Assembly (NCBI RefSeq): GCF_030124375.1
Contig: NZ_JASKLS010000003.1
Coordinates: forward strand, 291,327-355,326
Direction of reading: 5' to 3'
From: Sinorhizobium sp. 6-70
GTDB lineage: Bacteria > Pseudomonadota > Alphaproteobacteria > Rhizobiales > Rhizobiaceae
Length of the DNA: 64,000 bases
The notes beneath the pieces are model-generated. The model was not told where the DNA came from, made no database searches, and was given only the letters and a program-made list of their open reading frames with translations. Position numbers and translations under genes: made by a program. This document shows, one piece after another, positions 25,766 to 34,537 of the stretch (positions are counted from its first letter, which is position 1; each line of letters begins with the position of its first letter).

Positions 25766-28078
25766 TTACAACTCGACGGGGAACCTATTCTCGCCGATTA
25801 CATGTTTCAAGAACGGATACTGCAGGACCAGCAGACGTTTGCGCACCGCCGCATTGCCCGGAAGCTGTTTTTTGGCCTGCTTCAAATGCTTGACTGCCTT
25901 GCTGTGGTTGCCGGCCTCGATGCGGTATTCGGCCGCCGCCCGCAGCAGGTTCGGTTTCGATTTGTCTTTTGCATAGGCGGCCTCGTAGTGGGCAGCGGCC
26001 GCGCTGAACTTGCCGTTCGCCACCATCACTGAGACAAGCGCTGTCGACGGCTTAGCGCCGATCTTCTTACCGCTGGGAGCGTCGGTCTGTTCATCAGTGG
26101 CTACCTTGTCGGCGTGGTAACGATAGGGATCGAAGAGCACAGATTTGCGAAGATCAAAGGCCGGATGCTGATAGAACGCGGGAGCGTAGCCCGGAATACG
26201 CACTTCGGTGTACTTGATGTCTTTCACTTTGGTGCGGTTCGATGATGGGCTGAAGCTCGCGATTTCCGACTTCCAATCCGCGAAACTGTAAAGCTCGGTG
26301 AGTAGGTAGTTGTAGAACTGATGGACCTTCTGCTTGTCGACCGGGGCAACATTCGCGAGGCTGTTGACCATCTGGTCGACATTGTCGAACCGCTCGTTGA
26401 CGCCATCGATCGAATAGAAGCAAGGGCCGTAGTGAAAGACCCGCTTGTTGAACGCCATCGAGATCACGCCTACGCCGGAGTTGAACAAGGCGACCGCCGA
26501 CGCGGCTTCCAGAGCGTCATGGACGTGATAGTCATCGGCGCAGATCGCAGAGGTGAGGTTGAGCTTCTCATTTGAGAGTGGATGGTTTTTATAAACCATG
26601 ACCCAGTCTCTCGGGAGCGCCAGCGAGAGGCGCTTCAGATCCAGCAGGTAGGCCTCGTATTCGCGGTTCTTCTCGCAGAAGAGAGTAGTAACGGTGTCAT
26701 CGGCGAGCTGAAGGGGAACGAACAGAACCTTCGCCTCATGAGGTATATTGAGGCGATGACGCATCAAGGCGGGGCCAACGCGGCCCGATTGCTTTTCGAG
26801 AGCATGATCGCCAAAGCGCATATTCTCGATATAGGCTTTGACGGCGGCTTCCTGTTCTTCGCTCAAAGACTTGGCCCAGCATCCCTCGCTGTAGCTGGGG
26901 CTTTCGACGCAAAGGCCCCCCTTGTCGAAATAGAGCGCCCGTGGCAGAGCGCCGCGCTCACCGACGACGGGGTCAATGCCTTTGGCTCGCAACGCATTGT
27001 AGACCTTCTTTCGCCACGGCAAGCCATAGGGGTTCCACATCAGGACGGTGCGCGGTTTTCGATCGACGATCGACTGCGCAAATAGCTCGGGGTCTTCCCG
27101 CCCGTTTTCATCAATAATCACGGGGTTGTCGAGCGACCGGAAGATGCTTTCGTTGGCAATGTGGGGGTTAAAGCCGAGGATGATGTCCGGTGGCAGGTTC
27201 GGGTCGCGACGCGTCGGCACCTTTTTCGTGGCGTGATAGCGCTCTGCCTTTTCTGCGGCCAAGGTGATATTCGACTTCCCGCTCCGCCACGCCAAGGTCT
27301 CGTGAAAGAGGTGAAAGGCGTACATGCCTTTCCGTGCAAGATAATCGCCATGCATCCGATAAAGGGCGCGCCAGCCTTCGAACTCGGCCGTGTCGTTGAG
27401 ATTCCAGTTCTTGGTGATTTCGAAGTTGTGGGGCTTCTCGATTTTGCTGTTCGAGATCAGAAGACGGAAAACGAAGTCTCTGTCTTCACCGCCCCAGCCT
27501 GCAAAGCTCTCGTCGAAAGCGCCAACATAAAGAGCAGTTTTCCGCCTCAGGGCGACCACGGAGCTTGCCGGCGCGTAGTGCTGAAGCGCAGAGTTGGATA
27601 TATCCCCGCGGGGATCTTCCAGCAGGGCGCCAGTCAGCGCGCGCTCATATTCGGCGTCCATGCCGTTGGCGAAAACGCGTTCGGTCTGCTCCGCCGAGAG
27701 ATAGACGGCCGGCACGGTGAGAAAATTGAACGGAGTGTCGTCAAGCAGATTCAACTCGCGCAACAAGCGCTGATAGAAGTCCCTGCTGTATGCGAGGTCT
27801 ATGTCCTCAAAGCAGAGCCATTCGGTCGACGCGGCGTCAATGCCGGCGTTGCGGGCGCGAGAAAGTGAAAATGGCAGTTCCTCGGTTTGCAGCCGGATGT
27901 ACTGGTAATTACGCGCGCTGCAGAATTTTTCGATATCCTGAGAAACGTCAGACGGGCTGCCATCATCAACGATAATGGTGTGAACGCCGTTCAAGGCGAG
28001 ATCGTCCCTAAGTTGCAGCCTCTTAGCGTAGTCAGTGAAGTCCGAGGTTCTGATGGCGATGATCAGCGTAATCTTCAT
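25766..28078 (-). CDS. Multidomain capsule glycosyltransferase
   Basis: A 770-residue protein with three parts. Residues 1-260 are a GT-A glycosyltransferase (KITLIIAIRTSDF, VDDGSPSDV, FEDIDLAY as the DxD-type region, and the galactosyltransferase-like FAGWGGEDRDFVFRLL). Residues 300-600 resemble the KpsS/capsule-synthesis GT-B type (VLFVPLQLADDTVTTLF, MVYKNHPLSNEKL, ALFNSGVGVISMAFNKRVFHYG). Residues 670-760 look like TPR helices (AAAHYEAAYAKDKSKPNLLRAAAEYRIEAGNHSKAVKHLKQAKK). It probably joins linker synthesis and chain elongation of a K-antigen in one polypeptide. It lies upstream of rkpT on the same strand. Donor sugars cannot be read from the sequence. Confidence 0.8.
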   Translation of the reverse strand: MKITLIIAIRTSDFTDYAKRLQLRDDLALNGVHTIIVDDGSPSDVSQDIEKFCSARNYQYIRLQTEELPFSLSRARNAGIDAASTEWLCFEDIDLAYSRDFYQRLLRELNLLDDTPFNFLTVPAVYLSAEQTERVFANGMDAEYERALTGALLEDPRGDISNSALQHYAPASSVVALRRKTALYVGAFDESFAGWGGEDRDFVFRLLISNSKIEKPHNFEITKNWNLNDTAEFEGWRALYRMHGDYLARKGMYAFHLFHETLAWRSGKSNITLAAEKAERYHATKKVPTRRDPNLPPDIILGFNPHIANESIFRSLDNPVIIDENGREDPELFAQSIVDRKPRTVLMWNPYGLPWRKKVYNALRAKGIDPVVGERGALPRALYFDKGGLCVESPSYSEGCWAKSLSEEQEAAVKAYIENMRFGDHALEKQSGRVGPALMRHRLNIPHEAKVLFVPLQLADDTVTTLFCEKNREYEAYLLDLKRLSLALPRDWVMVYKNHPLSNEKLNLTSAICADDYHVHDALEAASAVALFNSGVGVISMAFNKRVFHYGPCFYSIDGVNERFDNVDQMVNSLANVAPVDKQKVHQFYNYLLTELYSFADWKSEIASFSPSSNRTKVKDIKYTEVRIPGYAPAFYQHPAFDLRKSVLFDPYRYHADKVATDEQTDAPSGKKIGAKPSTALVSVMVANGKFSAAAAHYEAAYAKDKSKPNLLRAAAEYRIEAGNHSKAVKHLKQAKKQLPGNAAVRKRLLVLQYPFLKHVIGENRFPVEL

Positions 28079-28155
28079 ATGGTGACGTTTCTCCAGTTGG
28101 AGCCCCCGAGGCGTCTGTTAAAACACCGTTCGGTCACATTCAAGTGACGGATGCG

Positions 28156-28193
28156 AAAGCGGCAGAGCGCTCGGTCTGCCGCTCTGCCGCTTT
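28156..28193. terminator. Strong hairpin between methyltransferase and glycosyltransferase genes
   Basis: Perfect 14-bp inverted repeat, AAAGCGGCAGAGCG (28156-28169) and CGCTCTGCCGCTTT (28180-28193), with a 10-nt loop. A TTTT run follows on the + strand and TTT on the - strand. It lies about 75 bp past the methyltransferase stop and probably ends that transcript. Confidence 0.7.
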
Positions 28194-28266
28194 TGTATTC
28201 TGGTTGTAGCATCAGGCGAATCTGGCCGTAGTTAGGCGGAGCCAGACTAGACGAGCCGGAAACGCG

Positions 28267-29118
28267 TCATGTTCTTACGCCGAGCTTCGGAAGGAATTCC
28301 GGAGCGTACATCAGCACACAAGCCGAGAGGCGCTTTGCGAGTTCAAGAACCCGCTTTCTGCTGTAGGGCTCGTCGAGAATGCTCAAGTCCAGGCCACCTT
28401 CTGTGAGGATTAGGGAAGCCTGCTGCCTGTAGCCGTTCTCCTGATCCTGGCCCCAGGTGGGATGGTTTCCTTCCCAGAGCATCGTTATTGTTTCTTCGAG
28501 GCCGCGTACTTTCTGGTGCACGCTCAGCCAACGTATCCCAAGACCCGTTGCTTCGAGCATCTCGAAAAGGGCAAAAATCTCATTCCAGAGAAACTCGCGA
28601 TAGTTGATGAGTTCATCGAATGCGACTGTAACGCCAGGCCGCAACCTTTTGTGCTTTATGAGCGTGTCGAAGACGTCCTTGGTCGAAGAATAAATATCGC
28701 AATCGACATTCACGACAGCGACATCATCAGTGAGTTTTGCGAGGAATCCCGGAAGGGTGTCGGAGAAGAAGCCCTTTACAAGGGTAACGTTCGGGGGAAC
28801 CTCCGGCAACTTGCCGCCGACAGAGAAATCCTGATCCCAATCGCTCCGGCCGTCAGACGGAAAACCCTCGAAGCTGTCGAAGCCGAAAAACTTCCTCTTC
28901 GAATATTTCTTGCCGGTGTAGTTAATCGATGCACCTTTGAATACGCCGAACTCTAGACAGACGCCCGGCTTCCCAATGGCAGCCTCGTGGGCCGCAATCA
29001 GCGGGACGTACCTTGACCCGGTCTTTTCGTGGGCCATCACGCTCGCAACCGCAGATAGCCTCGGCAGATAGGTGAGTAGAAACGCAGTGAACCGTTCTGC
29101 GGTCGTATAATTTGCCAT
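28267..29118 (-). CDS. TylF/macrocin-O-methyltransferase-like SAM methyltransferase
   Basis: A 283-residue class I methyltransferase of the TylF type, acting on sugars in known members. The SAM-binding motif is CLEFGVFKGASINYTG, followed by FFGFDSFEGFPSDGRSDWDQ and the acidic metal/SAM segment VVNVDCDIYSSTKDVFDTL, then VAFDELINY. The ATG at 29118 is preferred over that at 29136 because GAGGGG lies upstream of it. Its place in the capsule region suggests O-methylation of a polysaccharide or its precursor. A strong hairpin follows the gene. Confidence 0.8.
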   Translation of the reverse strand: MANYTTAERFTAFLLTYLPRLSAVASVMAHEKTGSRYVPLIAAHEAAIGKPGVCLEFGVFKGASINYTGKKYSKRKFFGFDSFEGFPSDGRSDWDQDFSVGGKLPEVPPNVTLVKGFFSDTLPGFLAKLTDDVAVVNVDCDIYSSTKDVFDTLIKHKRLRPGVTVAFDELINYREFLWNEIFALFEMLEATGLGIRWLSVHQKVRGLEETITMLWEGNHPTWGQDQENGYRQQASLILTEGGLDLSILDEPYSRKRVLELAKRLSACVLMYAPEFLPKLGVRT

Positions 29119-29211
29119 ATGGACGTCGCCCCTCATATAAAAGCGGGCGAACTATTAGAGGGCGGCGCGTGAAAGTCAACGCGCCGCACTGGCAAGAGAG
29201 CCCGGCTTGCC

Positions 29212-29865
29212 CTATTGGGGCCTCGCCAGAACGCTGACGCAATCTTTGTTGTTTCTGAATGACTGGCTGACGACGTTGAGCCCTGCTTCACGCGCCAGAT
29301 CGGACATTTTCTCCGGCGTCATGTCGGTGCGGTGACCCTTGTCGTTCGCGCCTTTGCCGCTGTGGTCAAGCCATAGGAGGCCTCCGGGAGCCAGCCGCGC
29401 GCCGAGCTGCGTCACGTAGCCATGAATGATGACGGGATGCATGTGCACCATGCTGTCAAAGCACGCGATAAGATCATAATCAGCGTCTTCGACCATCGCG
29501 CAGGATTGCCCGTCATTGTGGTAGGTCCGCATCGGCACGGGTGTCATCTTGAAGCGTTCCCTAGTCAACTCAAGGCATGCCTCATTCATATCCAGTAGGT
29601 CTATCGAAGATGCATATCGGATGAGTTCGGCTGTGAATCGCCCTGCGCCAGGGGACAACTCCAATACCTTCAGGTCGTATCTCCCGGCTGGGATGTGAGG
29701 CCGAAGGAAGGTATCGGCCAGTGCAGCCGTTTCCCCGTGCGTCTGCTTATAGCCGTTGCCCCATTGATAGCCGTACTTGTCGTGCTTCTCCCATCGATCC
29801 CTGTTCCCCCAGCGCTCGCGGTTGACCTTCAGATTGGCATTGAGGTTCAGAATAGATTCTAGCAT
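29212..29865 (-). CDS. Class I SAM-dependent methyltransferase
   Basis: A 217-residue methyltransferase with motif I VLELSPGAGRFTAELI, an acidic motif II region IDLLDMNEACLEL, and the motif IV-like YDLIACFDSMVHMHP. The ATG at 29865 follows GAGGAGGA, making the longer in-frame extension unlikely. It precedes the TylF-like methyltransferase on the same strand by about 90 bp, so both may be co-transcribed and modify capsule sugars or lipids. The fold is clear; the substrate is not. Confidence 0.8.
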   Translation of the reverse strand: MLESILNLNANLKVNRERWGNRDRWEKHDKYGYQWGNGYKQTHGETAALADTFLRPHIPAGRYDLKVLELSPGAGRFTAELIRYASSIDLLDMNEACLELTRERFKMTPVPMRTYHNDGQSCAMVEDADYDLIACFDSMVHMHPVIIHGYVTQLGARLAPGGLLWLDHSGKGANDKGHRTDMTPEKMSDLAREAGLNVVSQSFRNNKDCVSVLARPQ

Positions 29866-30016
29866 CGCGTCCTCCTCACGCTCCTCCAGCGAGTGAAGAG
29901 AATGCCACGACTCAATCATCGGTAAAAGCAACTCAGCAAACAAGATGAAGACGTGGATAAACCATGCCTCCAAGCCCGCTTTGCCTGGCGGCCGTTCGGG
30001 CGCTTCAGGTTAGGCC

Positions 30017-30292
30017 TCAGCGCGATTGAATTCTATCGCCATAGTAATCATATGCATATGCGCCCGCATCATCACCAGTCTCCCCACGCTCATTAGCGAG
30101 ATGAGCCTCGGGGTGATCATGGGGTTCTTCCTGTTGTCCTTCTTCTTTCTCTACCTTTTCCTCGTCCTGTTCTCGCATTACGACGAACGCAAGAATCGCG
30201 CAGGCGATAAACAATGCCGCCTTTAAGCCGTCGCTCGGCAACAAAAATGAAATGCCGACGGCGGCAAGTGACAAAGTGAATGCAAACCTCAT
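30017..30292 (-). CDS. Small membrane protein with acidic tail, unknown
   Basis: About 91 residues with two hydrophobic segments (FAFTLSLAAVGISFLLP and AALFIACAILAFVVM) and a strongly charged C-terminal tail (QDEEKVEKEEGQQEE and a Tyr/Asp-rich end). An in-frame ATG at 30454 would extend it by 54 residues. I recognise no family. Hydrophobic segments followed by a polar tail is protein-like, so a real small gene is plausible. It is co-directional with the methyltransferases. Confidence 0.45.
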   Translation of the reverse strand: MRFAFTLSLAAVGISFLLPSDGLKAALFIACAILAFVVMREQDEEKVEKEEGQQEEPHDHPEAHLANERGETGDDAGAYAYDYYGDRIQSR

Positions 30293-30539
30293 ATTCCCCC
30301 AACCCAACATACCCGAGGGGTACTTAGGTGATTGGTGATTAAAGATAAATCCTATACCCACAGATATTTGTGAGTCATTCGCTTTCGAAGATTTCGACAG
30401 TGATCTGGACGGTTTGGCAGTTGCGTCAGCGATACCGCTCGCAACGATAGTCATGTCTTGACTTCCGATGCGCCAACAAAGCCAGAGATTGCCTGCAACC
30501 TAAACTGTTTTAGGGCGGGACCGCCTCGCGCCACCAGCA

Positions 30540-31742
30540 TCACCCACCGGTCACCATATTCCCCCAGATATCGTTCGTGGGATCATCATTTCGGATAAGG
30601 CTTTCAGAGCCACCCACGAGCTTGTTGTCACGAACGACGTTGTGCTGAGCGAAATCAAGATTGCTGGCGCTGCTGCCGAAGGGGGAAGCGGGTTCGTCGG
30701 AGCAATAGCTGCGGTTGCCGTTGCGGGAGTTCAGCCAGACAGCCGGTTGGGTCAGAAAAGCCGATCCATAGCGGAATGTGTTGCCGGTGATCTGATTGAA
30801 CTCAGGTTTCTGGTGGCGGATGACGCCACCTTCTCCGCAGTTGCGATAAACGAATATCCCGCCATTTTCGGGGTGTTCGAAGGTGTTGTTGGCAATTCTG
30901 TTGTTTGCCGAGCCGTCGATGGCGATCAGTTCCCGGTTTTCGGTGGAGATTCCGAAGACATTGTTGCTGATCGTGTTGTTGGCGGATTCCGCGTCGAGAT
31001 AAACCGCGACGGACGTCGACTTGCCGTCAATGCGTGAGTCGACGAGGGTCGCTCCGGTCACGCCGGGTCCGATGTAAAGGGGTATGCCGTCGGGGGCGTT
31101 GAAAGTCACATTTTCCAGGCGGACGTTCTTCGGGGCCGAAGCTTGTGCGAATGCCGTATGGTTGGCGTTCAGCGACGATGCTTTCATGGTCTCGCCATTG
31201 GCGTTCTCGCCGAGACCATGAACGCGGACGAAGCCGTTGATCCTGCAATTGCGGATCGTGACGTTCGATGGTGCTGACCAGGCTCCGGACCCGACCTTGC
31301 TGGACCGGACGACGACCGCCGTTTTCTGCCTCCGGGATGTGCCGGCGCTGGCATCGATGGTCCCTCCACCGCAATCGAGTTGAGATCCGGAGGCGGCAGC
31401 ACCTTCGAAGACGAGGGGATGCGTCACGACGTCGGTCGGGGAAAGGCGGATGCTGCAATCGAGCGAAACGGCATTCGTGCCGGGGGCCTTCAGCTTAGCC
31501 TGCACGTCAGCGCCGCAGGCGGGCTTTGGCTCCACCTGTTCCGGTGCCGGCGCAGGCGGGGCTGTCGGCTGCTCGGGGACGGGCTGCTGTTCGACCGGAG
31601 GCCTGGGCGGCTGGCTAAAGGCAGCGTCCGCCACCATCGCCAGATCGCTTTGGCAACTCGCCAAGATCAGGCTTGCTAAGGCCAGGCTTGCTAGGGCCAG
31701 GCTTGCCAGGGACAGGCGTATGATCTTCGTCGGATGCATCAT
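30540..31742 (-). CDS. Right-handed beta-helix repeat lipoprotein
   Basis: About 400 residues. An N-terminal lipoprotein signal peptide with core LASLALASLALASLILASC ends in a lipobox cysteine. A proline-rich linker (PPRPPVEQQPVPEQPTAPP) follows, then a parallel beta-helix with recurring N-x-I-x-N-N units (NNTISNNVFGI, NNRIANNTFEHPENGGIFVYRN, FNQITGNTFRYG). Such proteins bind or cleave polysaccharides; no catalytic residues are identifiable. The start is one of two adjacent ATGs (31742, 31739). The signal-peptide DNA carries 15-bp tandem repeats. Its place beside capsule genes suggests a cell-surface carbohydrate role. Confidence 0.8.
   Translation of the reverse strand: MMHPTKIIRLSLASLALASLALASLILASCQSDLAMVADAAFSQPPRPPVEQQPVPEQPTAPPAPAPEQVEPKPACGADVQAKLKAPGTNAVSLDCSIRLSPTDVVTHPLVFEGAAASGSQLDCGGGTIDASAGTSRRQKTAVVVRSSKVGSGAWSAPSNVTIRNCRINGFVRVHGLGENANGETMKASSLNANHTAFAQASAPKNVRLENVTFNAPDGIPLYIGPGVTGATLVDSRIDGKSTSVAVYLDAESANNTISNNVFGISTENRELIAIDGSANNRIANNTFEHPENGGIFVYRNCGEGGVIRHQKPEFNQITGNTFRYGSAFLTQPAVWLNSRNGNRSYCSDEPASPFGSSASNLDFAQHNVVRDNKLVGGSESLIRNDDPTNDIWGNMVTGG
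31668..31712. repeat. Three 15-bp tandem repeats in a signal peptide
   Basis: Three units starting CAGGCTTGC occupy 31668-31682, 31683-31697 and 31698-31712, differing at one to three positions. On the minus strand each encodes a Leu-Ala-Ser-Leu-Ala unit of the lipoprotein signal peptide. The 15-bp period keeps the frame if copy number changes. Confidence 0.8.
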
Positions 31743-32206
31743 CAGCTCGAGTCCTGGGTCCGTCTGAATCGGAACAAGCGTTTCGCCTAGCCGTTCCGAA
31801 TCGCGATCACGTGCCCTTTTCTGGCATCTTTGGAAAACAATTGGCAACGGTGATGGAAGCCGGGGCGGGCTAGAAGCGGTAGCGTGATGGCACGTGACGG
31901 CATTCGATCTGCCCCCTGATCGTGTGCTAATAGCCGATGCAGGAAGCGCCATGATTGCCTCAGACCTTGGTCCTAAACGGGCCGGACGAACGTCTGAGCG
32001 GGCCGAGTTAAAGGTCCGGGGCAGCCGGGCTTTTCGGTGCTCGGAGTTGACGGTGGGATTGAAGCGTGAGCAAAGATTTCAGGGTGTCTCGCAGGCTTGT
32101 CGCGTCGACGGCGCTTTTCGCCGCACGGAAATGGCAGCCGTTGCGCCCGCATGTTTTCAACACCGTGGTCGGGTGAAGCGCCGATGGAGGTTTTTAAAGG
32201 GCTGAA

Positions 32207-32671
32207 ATGATGGAGCGTCGAAAGTTCCTCACCGCGTTGTGCACCGCGTCGATCGGCTTCGCCATCGCGGCCCTCCCGTACAAGATCACGGTGTCCGGCT
32301 CCACACTTGACGTCGCCTCGCAGTCCGCCCTCGCCAAGAATGGCAACAACGGCGGTGGCAATGGCAACGGTGGCGGAAATGGAAACGGTGGCAACGGAGG
32401 CGGCGGCAACGGCGGCGGCGGCGGAAATAGCGGTGGGAAGGGAAGCGGCGGCTCAAGCAATAGCCGGTCGAACACCGGTTCGGCCAGGTCGACCGGAAAG
32501 AGCACGACTGTTCGAGACAACGGTTCGGGCCTGAGTGTTCGCCATTCCGACGGATTAAGCGAGGAAATCAGGGGCGGCCGCTACATCATGAAGGACTCGC
32601 GCGGCCGTACGATCGTCAACCGGCGAGCAACCTCGGCAGATGAAAAGCGGCTCCAAGCTTTCGTTGATTAG
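32207..32671 (+). CDS. Glycine-rich exported protein
   Basis: A 154-residue protein starting MMERRKFLTALCTASIGFAIAALP, a twin-arginine-like signal peptide. Residues 45-85 are a Gly/Asn-rich low-complexity run, followed by a Ser/Thr-rich stretch. A basic C-terminal domain of about 55 residues (LSVRHSDGLSEEIRGGRYIMKDSRGRTIVNRRAT) is more ordered. AAAGGG lies upstream of the start. The architecture (signal peptide ending AK, then GGGNGN repeats) resembles the exported protein at 39697-40830, though the C-terminal parts differ. Function unknown; a surface or matrix role is a guess. Confidence 0.75.
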   Translation: MMERRKFLTALCTASIGFAIAALPYKITVSGSTLDVASQSALAKNGNNGGGNGNGGGNGNGGNGGGGNGGGGGNSGGKGSGGSSNSRSNTGSARSTGKSTTVRDNGSGLSVRHSDGLSEEIRGGRYIMKDSRGRTIVNRRATSADEKRLQAFVD

Positions 32672-32879
32672 AGCACGTTCGTTGAAACGCGACGCGCTCG
32701 CTTTTGGACCGAGAGAATCCGGACAGTAAACTGCTACCCACTCTTCGAAGGGGGCCAAACCGGGTAGAATGCTGCAGGGCAACGGCATCCTCCACTCGGC
32801 ATGGAAATCCTTGCGCCTTCACCTGGCACCTGTGTCGAAGATCGACAGCGTCGTTCTCTGACCACACGGTGCCCCTCGA

Positions 32880-34046
32880 TCAGCCCCTCCGTTTCTCCGC
32901 CATCAGAAACACCGCCAGCACACAGCAAAGCAGCCCAAGGGACGCTGGCAACCCCCGATGTCCGATCAGTTGCATCGCCACTCCTGTCGCGGGCGAGCCC
33001 ACGATGCCGCCGATGCCCCATACGAACGCGAAGGCCGCGTTACCGGCGATCAAGGCTCGACCGGTGAAACGCTCGCCGAGTTGGATCAGCGACAGGGTGT
33101 AGATCCCGAACGAGACCCCGCCCCAGACGAAAACGAGCGGCCAGATGAGCCACGAGTTGAAGATCGACGGCAGTAGCAGGCAGCCCGCCAGCGACGCCAG
33201 GGCGCAGAATAACAGGGTTCGCGTCGAGCCAAACTGCTCGGCCGCGCGCCCGAGCAAAATCTGCAGCGCCGCATTGCCCGCGATGAAACAGGTGATGAGC
33301 GAAGCGATGCGCTCCTCGGCGCTGCCGAGCGCGGCGCCATAGACCGCGAACAAGGAAAGCAGGATCTGTTCGAAGGCGGCAGCAGTGAAAACCGAGAACA
33401 ACAGGAGCGACGCCAGTGCGAAGAAACGGGCAACCGACGTTGCCTCGCCTTCATGCGGCACCTCAGGCAGGCGCGGCACGACCGCAAGCACGATCAGGCC
33501 GCAGAGAAGGAAGGCCACGATGCCGACCATGAAGGGCGGCCAACCCTGCGTTCCGACGAGCCCGAGCGACAGCGGGCCGATGGCGAAGCCACCCGAAACG
33601 ATCGATGAATAGAGGCCCATGATGCGGGCCCGGCGCGGCGCGGGCGTGATCGAGATCAGCCAGGTTTCGCTGAGCACGTAAAGCGGATTGGCGAAGAAAC
33701 CGAGCAGGAAGCGCAGCGGCATCCAGGTCCAGACGTCCTGTGTCCAGGCAATCGCGATCAGGGTGAGCGCCGCCAGCATCGAACACAGGATTGCCAGCCG
33801 CGCCCCGCCCAGGCGCCACACCAGCGTCGGAATGACGGGCGCGGAAACGATGAATCCCAGGGGCGTCATCGCCGCCGACAAGCCGATCAGGCCGGGCGTC
33901 GTCGCCTGCCGCTCCAGGATGAAGCTGAGCAGCGGATAGGTCAGCCCCTGTGCCACGGCGAATACCGTGACGGTCGCGATGATGCCCGCCATCGCGGCCC
34001 ACGGGATCCGATCCTCTCGCGGTGATGTTGTGCTTTCGGCCGTCAT
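32880..34046 (-). CDS. MFS transporter (YcaD-like)
   Basis: A 388-residue major facilitator superfamily protein with about 12 hydrophobic segments. The first is AAMAGIIATVTVFAVAQGLTYPLLSFIL, and the inter-helix basic loop PAPRRARIMGLYSSIVSGGFAIGP fits the YcaD group. The ATG at 34046 is chosen over an upstream TTG. It is convergent with the glycine-rich protein gene and has no co-directional partner that would suggest a substrate. Efflux or uptake of a small molecule is all that can be said. Confidence 0.85.
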   Translation of the reverse strand: MTAESTTSPREDRIPWAAMAGIIATVTVFAVAQGLTYPLLSFILERQATTPGLIGLSAAMTPLGFIVSAPVIPTLVWRLGGARLAILCSMLAALTLIAIAWTQDVWTWMPLRFLLGFFANPLYVLSETWLISITPAPRRARIMGLYSSIVSGGFAIGPLSLGLVGTQGWPPFMVGIVAFLLCGLIVLAVVPRLPEVPHEGEATSVARFFALASLLLFSVFTAAAFEQILLSLFAVYGAALGSAEERIASLITCFIAGNAALQILLGRAAEQFGSTRTLLFCALASLAGCLLLPSIFNSWLIWPLVFVWGGVSFGIYTLSLIQLGERFTGRALIAGNAAFAFVWGIGGIVGSPATGVAMQLIGHRGLPASLGLLCCVLAVFLMAEKRRG

Positions 34047-34148
34047 GCGGGCTTCGAAGCAGAGTCGGCAAATTTCGGCAAGTGCAAGTGCCGGCAAGCT
34101 GCTGCGGCAGGCGGGAACTGGCGATCCGGTGTCATTGCAGCATTCGCC

Positions 34149-34400
34149 TTATCTTTGCCAAAAGGGCTTGGCGATCTCCGCCTCGACCTCATGTCTCGTC
34201 AGACCGATATCGTCGATCAAATGGGGATCGTCCTTCGACTTTTGCTCAAGCTCCCAGCGAAAGCGTATCCGCTTGTCCCAGGTCGCGATAATGCCTCGCA
34301 GGGTCGCCAGGTGCCGACGCGATACGTCCGCCAACTCCACGCGCGTTCCTGGCCGTACTGCCTGATGCGGGGCCGGCGCAGGGCTGAAAGTTTGGTTCAT
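34149..34400 (-). CDS. DUF1127 protein
   Basis: An 83-residue protein ending in the DUF1127 pattern (LEQKSKDDPHLIDDIGLTRHEVEAEIAKPFW). Small DUF1127 proteins in Rhizobiaceae are linked to RNA binding and to phosphate and stress physiology. The ATG at 34400 is set by GGAGG about 5 nt upstream; an upstream in-frame extension is unsupported. The N-terminus is longer than in the smallest members. It is divergent from the winged-helix/TPR regulator. Confidence 0.8.
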   Translation of the reverse strand: MNQTFSPAPAPHQAVRPGTRVELADVSRRHLATLRGIIATWDKRIRFRWELEQKSKDDPHLIDDIGLTRHEVEAEIAKPFWQR

Positions 34401-34537
34401 AGCAACCTCCATGCGGATTGAGGTCCGCGGGCATCGACCTAAAAAGAGGAATGAATTCTGCAGGATACGAACGGCGCTGTAATTAAGCCTTCCCAAAAAG
34501 TTCTCAAAAACTTCCAAACGGACTATAGATACGCCGC

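Noticed and set aside
32672..32705. Possible third RIME-like palindrome after the glycine-rich protein gene
   Set aside because: Only GAGC/GCTC ends match and the interior does not pair well; it lacks the CC and AAAGGA marks of the other two copies.
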